DNA of 64,000 nt from Clostridiaceae bacterium (GCA_011390155.1 JAABSW010000001.1:184953-248952), one strand, 5' to 3'; counted from the first letter of the stretch, positions 52,068 to 61,558 are shown. The notes: a model not told the origin generated them from the sequence alone. A program made the numbers and translations.

Positions 52068-52625
52068 TTAGGCAGTCTTAAAGGTGGTAAACATTTCAGG
52101 TTTTGCCTTACAGATGGGACAGTCATCTTCTACCTCGGGGCCAGCAATGGTATAACCACAGATGTTACAAACGTGAATGCTTGGTTCGTCGTAGTCTTTA
52201 CCCGTTTCAACCCTTTCCTTTGCATTTGAAAAGAGTTCTGAATGGGTTTTTTCTGCTTCAAGGGCAAACTGAAAACTTCTTATACTGCCTTTTTCTTCCT
52301 GCAAGTTAGCTACCTGAATAAAGGCAGGATACATTTGGTCAACCTCATAATTTTCTCCTTCAATAGCTCCCTGAAGGTTTTCAGCTGTATTCGTCATACC
52401 GAAACCAGCTCCTGCTGTAACAGAAGCTTCGCCAACCTCTTTCTTAAGTTCGCGAAAATGATTGGCCGCGTGAACCTGTTCAGCATAAGAAACCGCCATA
52501 AAAAGGTTGCTGGCATTTGGGAAGCCCTCTTTTTTTGCTGCTTCGCCCCACTGAATATAGCGCATATGCGCCATGCTTTCCCCGCCGAAGGCTGACTTAA
52601 GGTTTGATGAAGTCATTGGATTCAA
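52068..52625 (-). CDS. rbr: Rubrerythrin
   Basis: This 185-residue non-heme iron protein has an N-terminal di-iron four-helix domain (GGESMAHMRYIQWGEAAKKE, ANHFRELKKEVG, EKTHSELFSNAKE) and a C-terminal rubredoxin domain with CNICGY and CPICKAK. It reduces peroxide in anaerobes, drawing electrons from rubredoxin or NADH reductases. The TTG at 52625 after AAAGGGG is favoured over the upstream ATG 52655 and the later ATG 52616. It is convergent with psd. Confidence 0.94.
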   Translation of the reverse strand: MNPMTSSNLKSAFGGESMAHMRYIQWGEAAKKEGFPNASNLFMAVSYAEQVHAANHFRELKKEVGEASVTAGAGFGMTNTAENLQGAIEGENYEVDQMYPAFIQVANLQEEKGSIRSFQFALEAEKTHSELFSNAKERVETGKDYDEPSIHVCNICGYTIAGPEVEDDCPICKAKPEMFTTFKTA

Positions 52626-52824
52626 AATGATTTCCCCTTTCAAAGATATGATCATTATTTGGTTCGTTATAACTGTGAACCGATTATAAAATTACCCAAT
52701 TACAGGCGTGGTAAACATGTAATAAATGATTTAAGGTGAATCGAAATCTATAGTGGTGGTTGGACACCAGTATTAAGGATAATCATGAGTTATCGTATAA
52801 AATTTTGTGAAAGGTGGAACCCCA

Positions 52825-53793
52825 ATGGAAATGACACTTAATCAACTATCCGATAAATATTTGAATAAAGAAGTATCAATTACGTTGTTACTGACAGATG
52901 TGAAAGTCAAAAAAGCACGAAATGGAAAAGAGTATGCTGATTTATTTTTGCAGGACCAAACGCAGAAAAGTGAAGCAAGGCTTTGGGATTACAGTGTCTA
53001 TTCAAGTATATTATCCCAAATGGAATATCCATGTATTCTTGACTGTGTCATTCAGGTGGGAGAATACAAGGGACAGACACAGCTAACGATGAAAAGCTTT
53101 CAAAGTTCGAAGGATCAGGACATCACCATAGATCAATTGGTTCAGAGGAGTAAGTGGAATGCAGAAAAAATGAGGGATTGGCTTGATGATTATTACGAAT
53201 TTATTCAGGCGCCACACATAAAAGAATTGGTGCATAAACTTGTTTTTTCTGAGCAGCATTATGAAAAATTCTGTACTCATTCAGCCGCCAAAACAGTGCA
53301 TCACAATTATATGCATGGAATTCTTCAGCATACTTTGGAGGTGCTAAAATATGTTAAAATCGTTGCTGGCACAAAGAGGTTAACACAGCGACAAACAGAC
53401 CGTTTACTGGCAATGACGTTTTTGCATGACTGGGCCAAAATTAGAGAATATGAGCCAGTGCCTTTAAATGATCTAACTGTAGAAGGAAAACTGCTTGGTC
53501 ATATTTTTATTGGTGCTTATGAAACAAAAAAAGCAATAGAATCAATTGAAGGATTTAATCAGGACGATGCATTAATTATTATTAACGGCATTTTAGCGCA
53601 TCATGGGTCGCTTGAATGGGGATCTCCGGTTTTACCTAAAACTGTGGAGGCCCAAATACTGCACCAGGCTGATAAGCTCTCAGGCGATGTGGAAAGTATA
53701 TTAGCTTTTGTGGAAAGTCAGGGAGATGAAGATGGGTTTACTGACAGGTTATGGAACATGGGAACGGACTATTACAAAGGAGGGATGGAATGA
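52825..53793 (+). CDS. 3'-5' exoribonuclease YhaM-like (OB + HD domain)
   Basis: This 322-residue protein has an N-terminal OB-type nucleic-acid domain (VKKARNGKEYADLFLQDQTQ) and a C-terminal HD domain with HHNYMHGILQHTLEVLK and the metal-binding TFLHDWAKIREY, then LAHHGSLEWGSP. YhaM-family enzymes degrade RNA/DNA 3' to 5'. Start ATG 52825 after AAAGGTGG. Its stop overlaps the following DUF47 start (ATGA arrangement). Confidence 0.9.
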   Translation: MEMTLNQLSDKYLNKEVSITLLLTDVKVKKARNGKEYADLFLQDQTQKSEARLWDYSVYSSILSQMEYPCILDCVIQVGEYKGQTQLTMKSFQSSKDQDITIDQLVQRSKWNAEKMRDWLDDYYEFIQAPHIKELVHKLVFSEQHYEKFCTHSAAKTVHHNYMHGILQHTLEVLKYVKIVAGTKRLTQRQTDRLLAMTFLHDWAKIREYEPVPLNDLTVEGKLLGHIFIGAYETKKAIESIEGFNQDDALIIINGILAHHGSLEWGSPVLPKTVEAQILHQADKLSGDVESILAFVESQGDEDGFTDRLWNMGTDYYKGGME

Positions 53794-54443
53794 AAAAAAT
53801 ATTTTCCAATAGAAACAAAGAATTGGAAAACGAGATAACTGCATACCTCAATGCGGTCACCAAAGGTGGTTTGATTTACAAGGAAGGGATTAGAGAATAT
53901 TTACACGGCAGCGAGGATGTTTTTGAGCTTAGAAAAAATGAAATGCTTGAAATAGAACACGCGGCCGACGACCATCTAAGGGAAATAAAACGAAAGCTGT
54001 ATGCGTATAATTTAATTCCTGATTCCAGTGGAGATATCTTGGAATTAACCGATTCTTTGGATGAACTTGTTGATACGGCCAATCATACCTTACAACATTT
54101 GTCCATTGAAAAACCTATATTCCCAACTGAAATAAAGAGTTCATTTGAAGAACTAATGGTGATGTCTTGCCAGGCAGCTGACGAGTTGATCAAAGGGGTT
54201 TGGAGTTTTTTTCAAAACACAGGAATGGTAGAAGATTTTGTTACCAAAGCTTCTTTTTACGAAAGTGAGACCGATAAAAAGGAGGAGGCCATTGCCAGGC
54301 TGGTATTTCAATCTACTTCCATAAATGAACTCAGTCATAAAATTCACCTGAGGTATTTTATACAGCAGGTGGCAATGATCTCTGACATTGCTGAAGGAAT
54401 AGGTTTAAAACTTTCTGTTTTTCAGTTAAAAAGACAGTTATAA
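53790..54443 (+). CDS. DUF47/PhoU-like protein
   Basis: This 217-residue all-helical protein of the DUF47 (TIGR00153, YkaA) family contains the conserved EHAADDHLREIKRKLY and a long series of helices with FYESETDKKEEAIARLVF and the family-typical HLRYFIQQVAMISDIAEGIG. Family members usually accompany Pit phosphate transporters and may regulate them. No pit gene is next to it here. ATG 53790 has AAAGGAGGG and overlaps the YhaM-like stop by 4 bp. Confidence 0.88.
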   Translation: MKKIFSNRNKELENEITAYLNAVTKGGLIYKEGIREYLHGSEDVFELRKNEMLEIEHAADDHLREIKRKLYAYNLIPDSSGDILELTDSLDELVDTANHTLQHLSIEKPIFPTEIKSSFEELMVMSCQAADELIKGVWSFFQNTGMVEDFVTKASFYESETDKKEEAIARLVFQSTSINELSHKIHLRYFIQQVAMISDIAEGIGLKLSVFQLKRQL

Positions 54444-55202
54444 TAAAAAACTATTTAATGGAGAAACAGTATGTCCTTTATCAATAAGGGCTTTTTTAAG
54501 AGACTTTGCAAATAGCACAGCTTCAGGATGATCACCGTGCAAGCAAATTGTATCACCTGAGAGTGATAGCGGATTGCCATTGATCGATTGGACAGGTTTT
54601 TGATCCAGCATATCCAACATCCTTTCAATGCAGGTATTCGTATCATGAATTAAAGCTCCTTTCGCATGTCGGCTGACCAAATGGCCTTTATCATCATAAG
54701 CACGATCTGCGAACACTTCACGGGCAAATGGAATTGAATGCTTCAAAGCAGCCCGTTCAAGTTCAGAGCCAGAAGGTCCCATCAGTATTAAATCTGGTTG
54801 AAAAATTGAAACAGCACGTGCAATGGCAGACGAAAAGAGAAAGGATTTAACAGCTTCGTTATATAGCGCACCGTGGGGTTTAACATGCTGAAGTTTACCT
54901 CCTGATGCTTTTACAAAGGCATAAAGAGCGCCAACTTGATATAAAACCATATCGTGTACTTCCTCAGGTGAAAAGCTCATAGTTCTCCTTCCAAATCCCT
55001 GAAGATCCGGATATCCAGGGTGGGCGCCGATGGAAACGTCATGTTTTAGTGCCAGTTTTACAGTATTATGCATAACAGAGGGATCCCCGGCATGAAAACC
55101 ACACGCAATATTAGCAGATGAAACAAATTCAAGTATGCTTTGGTCATTACCAATGGTATACTGACCGAAACTTTCACCGATATCAGCATTGAGATCTATC
55201 AT
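54438..55202 (-). CDS. pxpA: 5-oxoprolinase subunit A (LamB/YcsF family)
   Basis: This 254-residue protein is of the LamB/YcsF family: MIDLNADIGESFGQYTIGND, SANIACGFHAGDPSVM, HPGYPDLQGFGRR and KPHGALYNEA. It acts with PxpB and PxpC in ATP-dependent opening of 5-oxo-L-proline in bacteria. PxpB/PxpC genes are absent here, and its partner is instead a glutamate-cyclase-like protein overlapping its start by 4 bp. Convergent with DUF47 (6-bp overlap). The exact combined reaction is open. Confidence 0.9.
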   Translation of the reverse strand: MIDLNADIGESFGQYTIGNDQSILEFVSSANIACGFHAGDPSVMHNTVKLALKHDVSIGAHPGYPDLQGFGRRTMSFSPEEVHDMVLYQVGALYAFVKASGGKLQHVKPHGALYNEAVKSFLFSSAIARAVSIFQPDLILMGPSGSELERAALKHSIPFAREVFADRAYDDKGHLVSRHAKGALIHDTNTCIERMLDMLDQKPVQSINGNPLSLSGDTICLHGDHPEAVLFAKSLKKALIDKGHTVSPLNSFLL

Positions 55203-56107
55203 ACTAGCCCTCCTTCGTTATGGTGTAAGGCGTTATCCACTATTTGGGATATTTGTTGGATTACATGAATGTATAAGTCGAAATCAATGCCATCAACAGA
55301 GACTTCACTTCTCTTTGTGCAACCATCCACTGCACCAACATCAATCATAGCGGTGACAACTTCTTTTTCTGTTCCCATTGGGGGAAGCAGGTATTCTCCT
55401 GAAAGCAATGAAAGAGCTGCCGCCATTGCATACCCGCCCCAGTTTGATATGCCTGCGGGGATAGCATAGTCGGCAGTGGTTGTGGTGGCGATAAGTTCAC
55501 CCAGAGGAACGGATTGGGTGATTTCATCATAAAAGGAACCTAAACCCATTTCATTACCACCATCTCCAACAGCGGTTGTAATATATGACCGCTCAAAGGG
55601 AGGATGAAACATCATGTCGAGTTGTGGAACGACATGGTTCAACTTTTCACCACGCATTGAATAAGTATTACCATCCGAAGCCATACCTGGTCTTTCAATG
55701 GAAACAATATGGTCGGGGTTAAATTGTTTTAGTAGATGAGTGATCTCAGCGTCTGTGTTTTTTTTCGTAATGGTTGCAATTGTTTTATGACTGGTTAAGT
55801 CATACTGTCTCATTCCCTGTTGCAGGATGGCGTATGAGTACTGATCAGTTACATAGGCGATTTCTTTGCCAAGAGCATTGAGGGCGTGTCCTAATACCAA
55901 TGCACCGGGGGGGCCATCAGTCTCACCAGTCATTGTGTCTAGCACACAAAACCCTGTAACAATAAGAATGCGATGATTATGAAGTAGATGAGATGCAGAT
56001 TCAAGTAAATTGCTATGGTTCACAACTGATGTAAAATGTCTGTCACCTGGATCCTGCTGAATTAATCCTTCGATACTGTGAATGTGTTGTGCAGATTTTG
56101 TTGTCAA
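55199..56107 (-). CDS. Glutamate cyclase-like (DUF4392) protein
   Basis: This 302-residue protein resembles the DUF4392/D-glutamate cyclase C-terminal domain: RILIVTGFCVLDTMTGETDG, DHIVSIERPGMASDGNTYSM and YITTAVGDGGNEMGLGSFYD. Mammalian DGLUCY with this domain converts 5-oxo-D-proline and D-glutamate. Its coupling to pxpA suggests a pathway for 5-oxoproline stereoisomers. The GTG at 56125 is in frame, but TTG 56107 follows AAGGAG at 7 nt and is preferred. No racemase is adjacent. Confidence 0.82.
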   Translation of the reverse strand: MTTKSAQHIHSIEGLIQQDPGDRHFTSVVNHSNLLESASHLLHNHRILIVTGFCVLDTMTGETDGPPGALVLGHALNALGKEIAYVTDQYSYAILQQGMRQYDLTSHKTIATITKKNTDAEITHLLKQFNPDHIVSIERPGMASDGNTYSMRGEKLNHVVPQLDMMFHPPFERSYITTAVGDGGNEMGLGSFYDEITQSVPLGELIATTTTADYAIPAGISNWGGYAMAAALSLLSGEYLLPPMGTEKEVVTAMIDVGAVDGCTKRSEVSVDGIDFDLYIHVIQQISQIVDNALHHNEGGLV

Positions 56108-56213
56108 TTTTTGTCTCCTTCCCACTGTTAATTAATGGTATTTATTATTTTTTCTGGATTGTACTGGTGGTATGTAAATATTCGCAATAGTATACTAGGT
56201 TGTGTCTTAAGAT

Positions 56214-56241
56214 TTGATTTTATAATACTTTATGGTATAAT
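56214..56241 (+). promoter_or_regulatory. Promoter likely serving the TAXI transporter genes
   Basis: TTGATT (56214-56219), 16-nt spacer, TATAAT (56236-56241). It gives a leader of about 290 nt before the SBP gene. The interval 56126-56536 contains this promoter and the small ORF at 56434; no other gene is seen. Confidence 0.5.
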
Positions 56242-56433
56242 ATGAATGTGATTTTATTATAACAAAATATTTGATCCCAACATAGACAATAGTTTAGATA
56301 ACATTGTTTATAAGGCTCTTTCACATCAAAATATGTAAATATTAAACTGTGATCGGGCACTAGATTGTGTATTATTTAACTAAAATCCCGAATTTTATTC
56401 TGGGTTTTATACAAATAGATCTGGGGGGTGGTA

Positions 56434-56514
56434 ATGACCAAGGGCATGAGTAAAGCAACGAAGATTACAGCGATGCAATTTGGAAAGAACACAAAGGGGA
56501 GGTGTAAACCCTGA
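56434..56514 (+). CDS. Possible 26-residue upstream ORF in TAXI leader
   Basis: An ATG 6 nt after GGGGGGTGG starts a frame beginning MTKGMSKATKITAMQ, basic, ending RCKP. The ribosome binding site is strong, and its stop is 22 bp before the SBP start. It could be a leader peptide or a chance frame. Confidence 0.3.
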   Translation: MTKGMSKATKITAMQFGKNTKGRCKP

Positions 56515-56536
56515 TGTTCAGACGTCAGGGGAAAAT

Positions 56537-57598
56537 ATGAACAAAAAATTAGCGCTATTTTTGGCAGGTATGATGATGTTAGCTTTATTGGCAGGCTGTG
56601 GATCACCGGCACCGGAAGAACCAGCAGAGGAACCGGCACCAGCTGAAGAACCAGCGGAAGAGCCAGCAGAAGAACCGGCTGAAACAGATGAATTGACTCA
56701 GGACTACGAAGATCAGTTTTTATCAGTTGCTACAGGCGGAACGGGCGGTACTTACTTCCCATTAGGTGGCGCACTGGCAAGTATTTTTAACAGCAATGTG
56801 CCTGGAGTAACAGCGAATGCTGAATCAACTGGCGCATCCGTGGCCAATATTGACCTGGTAAGCCAGGGTGAATCTGAGATGGCTTTTATCCAGAATGATG
56901 TCACATTCTATGCCTATACTGGAACAGAGATGTTTGCAGATCGACCAGCGGCCATTGAAAACATTCGGGGAATGGCTGTGTTATACCCTGAAATAATACA
57001 AATCGTTGCAGCTGCAGATTCTGGAATTACAACGGTTGAAGACCTGGCTGGTAAGAATGTTGCTATTGGGGCACCAGGATCTGGAACAGAAGCGAATGCA
57101 AGACAAATTTTAGCAGCTCACGGTTTAAGCTATGACGACCTGGGAAAAGCTGATTTCTTATCATTCTCAGAAGCAGCGGACCAGTTAAAGAACAAACAAA
57201 TTGATGCTGCTTTTGTAACAGCAGGTATTCCAACAGCAGCTATATCTGAAGTAGCAACCACTTCAGACATCGTTATCGTACCTTTTGATTCAGCAAAGAT
57301 CGAAGAACTGGCAAGTGAGTATCCTTTCTACGTTGAAGTCACCATTCCTGGCGGCACATATCCAGGAACTGACAGCGATACCGTCACAACAGCAGTACAA
57401 GCTATGCTGGTAGTGCCGGAAGATTTGCCGGAAGGTCTTGTCTATAACATGACCAGGGCTATGTTTGAAAATCGCCAAGCGATTATTGACACCCATGACA
57501 GAGGTAATGACATTACTCTGGACACAGCTTTAAAAGGTATGCCCATTGAACTGCATCCAGGAGCAGCCAGATACTATGAAGAGATGGGTGTAAACTAA
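56537..57598 (+). CDS. TAXI family TRAP transporter solute-binding lipoprotein
   Basis: This 353-residue protein has a lipoprotein signal ending LALLAGC (Cys21), a Glu/Pro/Ala-rich linker and the TAXI domain: FLSVATGGTGGTYFPLGGAL, NIRGMAVLYPEIIQIVA and KNVAIGAPGSGTEANARQI. It binds an organic acid such as glutamate or a related anion in known relatives and delivers it to the fused permease downstream. ATG 56537 follows AGGGGAAA and starts before the signal peptide. Confidence 0.93.
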   Translation: MNKKLALFLAGMMMLALLAGCGSPAPEEPAEEPAPAEEPAEEPAEEPAETDELTQDYEDQFLSVATGGTGGTYFPLGGALASIFNSNVPGVTANAESTGASVANIDLVSQGESEMAFIQNDVTFYAYTGTEMFADRPAAIENIRGMAVLYPEIIQIVAAADSGITTVEDLAGKNVAIGAPGSGTEANARQILAAHGLSYDDLGKADFLSFSEAADQLKNKQIDAAFVTAGIPTAAISEVATTSDIVIVPFDSAKIEELASEYPFYVEVTIPGGTYPGTDSDTVTTAVQAMLVVPEDLPEGLVYNMTRAMFENRQAIIDTHDRGNDITLDTALKGMPIELHPGAARYYEEMGVN

Positions 57599-57664
57599 AC
57601 CGTAATTGAGGTGGATAGGAGTGAAGGTGTTGGATAAACTCCAATACCTTCCTCTCTTTTAGCT

Positions 57665-58189
57665 ATGAAAAGGTCTAAAAATGCTATTATACTGTTTCTT
57701 CTTATAACGATAGGCATTGTACATATTCCTATTACTTTTATTGAAATATCCCATAACCGTGATGGGATCGTATATGATCGAAGGATGATTGATATTAACG
57801 ATAGTATTTCTATCAGATACATTCATTCCGTCATGAAAACACCTGTGTATGAACACTATCTCGTTATGCCGGATGGGCGTTTGCTTCTGACAGACACAGA
57901 GTTTATGTCTTATGGGGCAGGTTTACCGGAAAAAAATGAGCATGATTTTGAAATGACAGACAAAGGGTTTAGAGTATATAATATTAACCAACCCTTTGAT
58001 TTTATTGTGTATAGAACTGCACCTATCCATACAGGTGCAGACATAACACTGATGACAGAAAAAAACGAAATTCCCTTTCTTTCCTTTTCGCAAGAAAGAA
58101 CACCCGTACGAATTTCAATAAAAAAAGTGCCAGGGTGGATTTATTTATGCAGGGAGGTTGGCAAATGGTTGATGAGCAAAAGAAGGTAG
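57665..58189 (+). CDS. DUF1850 protein of TAXI TRAP operon
   Basis: This 174-residue protein has an N-terminal membrane segment (about 8-25) and the DUF1850 core: ISIRYIHSVMKTPVYEHY, LLTDTEFMSYGAGLPEKN and GFRVYNI. DUF1850 genes occur between TAXI binding protein and permease genes, and its role is not known. The 3' end overlaps the permease gene by 25 bp, consistent with translational coupling. Confidence 0.85.
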   Translation: MKRSKNAIILFLLITIGIVHIPITFIEISHNRDGIVYDRRMIDINDSISIRYIHSVMKTPVYEHYLVMPDGRLLLTDTEFMSYGAGLPEKNEHDFEMTDKGFRVYNINQPFDFIVYRTAPIHTGADITLMTEKNEIPFLSFSQERTPVRISIKKVPGWIYLCREVGKWLMSKRR

Positions 58190-60231
58190 AAGAAAACGAA
58201 CTAGAAGACAAAACCAACAACAGTGAAAATGATTCGTGGATTGATGAGAATGTCGATATTAATGGAGCAATGGAAAAATTTGACAAAGAGGCAGGATCAC
58301 AGCGCAAACTTCGGGGAACAATCGGTAAAGCAGTCACCGTATTGGCCATTGCAATGTCAACATTTCATATGTATACCGCTTTCTTTGGTACATTGCTGTC
58401 CATTAGACAAAGATCATTACACATTATTTTTGCTTTTGTGATTGGTTTCATGATTTACCCGTTGAGCAAAAAGAGTAAGGAAAAACATGGCTATAAAGTG
58501 CCCTATTATGATTATGCCTTGGCTGCATTGGCAGTGATCGTATTTGGCTATTTATTTATTAACTTTCAAGAGATTGCCCTGCGGGGAGCCACCATGCAGT
58601 TCCAGGATTATGTATTGGGATTTTTCGCCATCCTTCTCACCCTGGAGATCACACGCAGGGTGGTTGGTCCTGAATTACCGATTGTTGCCATTGCTTTTCT
58701 TGTTTATGCAAAATTCGGTCCTATGATGCCGAGTTTGTTGGCACATCGGGGATACAGTTTTCAGAGAATAATTAGCCAGATGTATATGACCACTGAAGGA
58801 ATCCTGGGAATTCCAATTGGGGTCTCAGCCACCTTTGTGTTTATGTTTATCTTGTTTGGCGCTTTTCTTGATAAAACAGGTGTTGGAAAATTTTTCATTG
58901 ATTTAGCCTTTGGATTAACAGGTCACCTGAAAAGTGGACCTGCCATGTCAGCAGTTGTTGCCAGCGGGTTCATGGGATCTATTTCAGGCAGCTCAGTGGC
59001 CAACACAGTAACAACAGGTGCTTTCACAATTCCATTGATGAAAAAAGTTGGCTACAAACCTTATTTTGCAGGAGCTGTTGAAGCGGCAGCATCAACTGGT
59101 GGACAAATCATGCCACCTGTTATGGGCGCAGCAGCCTTTATCATGGCAGAGTTCACAGGTATACCATACATTAGTATTGTAAAGGCAGCCATTATACCTG
59201 CACTATTGTATTATTTTGCTGTTGGTACCATCGTACATTTGGAAGCCTCAAAACTGGGGCTGGAAGGTATCCCAAAAGATCGTCTGCCAAATATGAAAAA
59301 ATTGATTTTATCAAAAGGATACCTGTTTATTCCATTGTTTGTGATTGTGTATCTTCTGATAAGCGGACGCACACCCTTGTTTGCTGCTATATACTCAATC
59401 CTTACGGCTGTTATACTGGCATCACTGGTAAGCATCGGAACAATCCTAATTTTAAAGAAAAAAGCAGCGTTTACATGGCGAGACTTCCTGGATGCCATGG
59501 AACAGGGTGCCAAAGGAGCAGTAAGTGTAGCCTGTGCCTGTGCCTCAGCGGGGTTAATCGTTGGTGTTGTTACCATGACTGGTCTGGGTTTACGTGTTGC
59601 TGAATTGATTGTAACATTGGCCCAGGGCATGCTCTTACCTACTTTATTCTTTACTATGATTGCATCTATTATTCTGGGTATGGGCCTTCCCACAACTGCC
59701 AAATACATTGTTTTGGCAACAATGGCGGTACCTGCACTGATCAGGCTTGATGTAAACTTGTTGTCAGCCCATTTATTTGTGCTTTATTTTGGTGTTATTG
59801 CGGACATCACTCCTCCCGTCGCCTTAGCAGCTTATGCGGGTGCAGGCATAGCGGGTGCCAATGCTATGAAAACTGGATTTCAGGCGGTTAAACTGGCTTT
59901 GGCAGCGTTTATTGTTCCCTATCTATTTGCCATGGACTCTCATCTAATCATGGTGGAATCGGTTTCGGGGTCAACTGTTAATTTTTATGGGCTTCTTGAA
60001 TCAATGCCTGTAATCATTCCGGCAATCATGGGAACTTTCTGTTTGGCCAGTGGCGTTACGGGATATTTTGTAACAAAAAATAAAATATACGAATCAGCAG
60101 TCATGCTGCTTGCAGCAATAGCCCTTATGAATGTTGGCACATACACAGACTTGATTGGAATTTTTGTGATCGGTGGTATTTACCTGTTACAAAAAGCGCG
60201 AGTGAAAAAAATGTCATCTTCGAATGCATAA
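58165..60231 (+). CDS. TAXI TRAP transporter fused permease
   Basis: This 688-residue protein fuses the small (DctQ-like) and large (DctM-like) membrane subunits, with about 16-18 hydrophobic segments. Hallmarks are SGSSVANTVTTGAFTIPLMK, VEAAASTGGQIMPPVMGAAA, and GMGLPTTAKYIVLATMAVPA. The acidic soluble N-terminus (about 60 residues) is extra. ATG 58165 follows GGGAGG, inside the DUF1850 gene end. It imports the ligand of the upstream SBP using an ion gradient. Confidence 0.93.
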   Translation: MVDEQKKVEENELEDKTNNSENDSWIDENVDINGAMEKFDKEAGSQRKLRGTIGKAVTVLAIAMSTFHMYTAFFGTLLSIRQRSLHIIFAFVIGFMIYPLSKKSKEKHGYKVPYYDYALAALAVIVFGYLFINFQEIALRGATMQFQDYVLGFFAILLTLEITRRVVGPELPIVAIAFLVYAKFGPMMPSLLAHRGYSFQRIISQMYMTTEGILGIPIGVSATFVFMFILFGAFLDKTGVGKFFIDLAFGLTGHLKSGPAMSAVVASGFMGSISGSSVANTVTTGAFTIPLMKKVGYKPYFAGAVEAAASTGGQIMPPVMGAAAFIMAEFTGIPYISIVKAAIIPALLYYFAVGTIVHLEASKLGLEGIPKDRLPNMKKLILSKGYLFIPLFVIVYLLISGRTPLFAAIYSILTAVILASLVSIGTILILKKKAAFTWRDFLDAMEQGAKGAVSVACACASAGLIVGVVTMTGLGLRVAELIVTLAQGMLLPTLFFTMIASIILGMGLPTTAKYIVLATMAVPALIRLDVNLLSAHLFVLYFGVIADITPPVALAAYAGAGIAGANAMKTGFQAVKLALAAFIVPYLFAMDSHLIMVESVSGSTVNFYGLLESMPVIIPAIMGTFCLASGVTGYFVTKNKIYESAVMLLAAIALMNVGTYTDLIGIFVIGGIYLLQKARVKKMSSSNA

Positions 60232-60245
60232 GAAAAATATTGCTG

Positions 60246-60280
60246 ACCTTCTGTGTGAAACGACACAGGAGGTTTTTTTA
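60246..60280 (+). terminator. Terminator of TAXI operon
   Basis: Stem ACCTTCTGTGT (60246-60256) with ACACAGGAGGT (60263-60273), 6-nt loop, T7 tract. Confidence 0.92.
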
Positions 60281-60334
60281 TTAAGAAGACATAATTTGTC
60301 AATAAGGGATGATATAATTAAACACTAGCAAGTA

Positions 60335-60517
60335 GTGCAGATAATATCTCCCAGGAGATGCGTTGTGGGTACTTATGGAGAGTTGAGAATAGCTCGGGAG
60401 AATTTGATGATTCAGCTGGCCCTGGGAAGACCGAAAGAACGACTATGGTTAAGTTATAGCCAGGCAACTGTCAAAAGTGAAACAAGAAGACCTTCCACCG
60501 TAATCACTATTATTTGA
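60335..60517 (+). pseudogene. addB: addB remnant (C-terminal fragment)
   Basis: The residues IARENLMIQLALGRPKERLW followed by LSYSQATVKSETRRPS match the conserved AddB (RexB) segment after the helicase-like core, of the form E-R-E-x-L-x-x-Y-L-A-L-T-R-P-x-x-x-L-x-x-S-Y. The rest of AddB (over 1000 residues) is absent upstream, and the frame ends at 60518. No good start and no ribosome binding site are present. It adjoins the addA remnant in the usual addB-addA order. It is a decayed gene end. Confidence 0.75.
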
Positions 60518-60520
60518 TTA

Positions 60521-61558
60521 ATGTAGAGGCATCGTTTAAGACGACTGACCAGGCGACTATGCTCCTGCTCCAACAGGAAGCTATGGATGAGTTGTTAGAG
60601 AAAGCTTACGAAGAAGCGAACCCACAGCAAAATTTTCATCGGATGAGGGGCTTCATAATTCGCAGTGGGTTATATACTTAAAAGCGTATTCAATTTTAGT
60701 AGTCGAGAGCGTCATTTCTGCAAGCAAACAAGCTTTGAATATAGCGCAAAAACCAAATGGTCCACAACTATATATGTCTATTTTGACCCAAGAGATGGAG
60801 TCTTTCGTTTTGTTAAAAGATAGATTGCAGGAAGATATAAATGTCGGATTGAGCTTTGTACACAAATTAGAGTTTAAAAGATTACCTCCCTGTAAAGATG
60901 GGGATTTAGAGCTGCGAGAAACTGTTAAAAGTATTAGAAATATAGTAAAAAATGACATCAAGCGACTCAAGGAGCTGTGGTTTTATGATACGATAGAAAC
61001 ATATCAGGAAGATCATGCAAAAATTGCAGATGCAGTTAACCAACTGGTTATTTTAGTCAATAAGTTGAATCCATCTATCAAGATAAAAAGAAAAATCGAA
61101 ATGTACTAGATTTCCATGACTTAGAGCACTATGCATTAAAAATACTTTCTTTTTCTGAAGCAAAAGATTTTTACAAGCAACAGTTTGCAGGAATATTCAT
61201 TGATGAATATAAGGATAGTAATCGGGTTCAAGATCTTTGATTGATAAAATCAAACAGGATGATAATCTTTTCATGGTAGGGGATGTTAAACAGAGTATAT
61301 ATCGTTTTAGGCTCGCTGAACCATGAAACAACCCTTATCCAAGGAATAATCGATTGCTGTTTCATAGAAAACGAAAATTGGATCCTTGTAGAGTATAAAA
61401 CCAATAGAATATCAGAAGAAAGATTAATGCAATGGAGCCAATCCTATGAAGCTCAAATACATTTATACAAACATGCATTGGAAAAGACTTCAAACTTCAA
61501 TGTGAAGGCGGCTTATTTGTATTCTTTCCATCATAACAAAGAAATAAAAATAATATAA
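60521..61558 (+). pseudogene. addA: addA remnant (multiple frameshifts and deletions)
   Basis: Scattered segments in different frames match AddA helicase-nuclease in collinear order. First, FKTTDQATMLLLQQEAMDEL (60540s). Then ALNIAQKPNGPQLYMSILTQ and LEFKRLPPC (60735-61109). A frameshifted DFHDLEHYALKILSF and [16 protein letters not shown] (61111-61240) follow, with a stop before [19 protein letters not shown] and [10 protein letters not shown] (61241-61325). Last is the C-terminal nuclease piece TTLIQGIIDCCFIENENWIL with VEYKTN (61335-61410). Most of the gene is missing, and stops interrupt each piece, so no product is possible. Confidence 0.85.

Noticed and set aside
59211-59708. 165-residue minus-strand ORF in the TRAP permease
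   Set aside because: Antisense to the well-conserved DctM-like core; not supported.
60335-60517. Intact 60-residue gene
   Set aside because: Its sequence matches only an internal/C-terminal AddB segment and is followed by broken AddA pieces, so it is a gene remnant.
60735-61109. Intact 124-residue gene
   Set aside because: Collinear with an internal part of AddA and continued in other frames by DFHDLEHY and VGDVKQSIY pieces; pseudogene.
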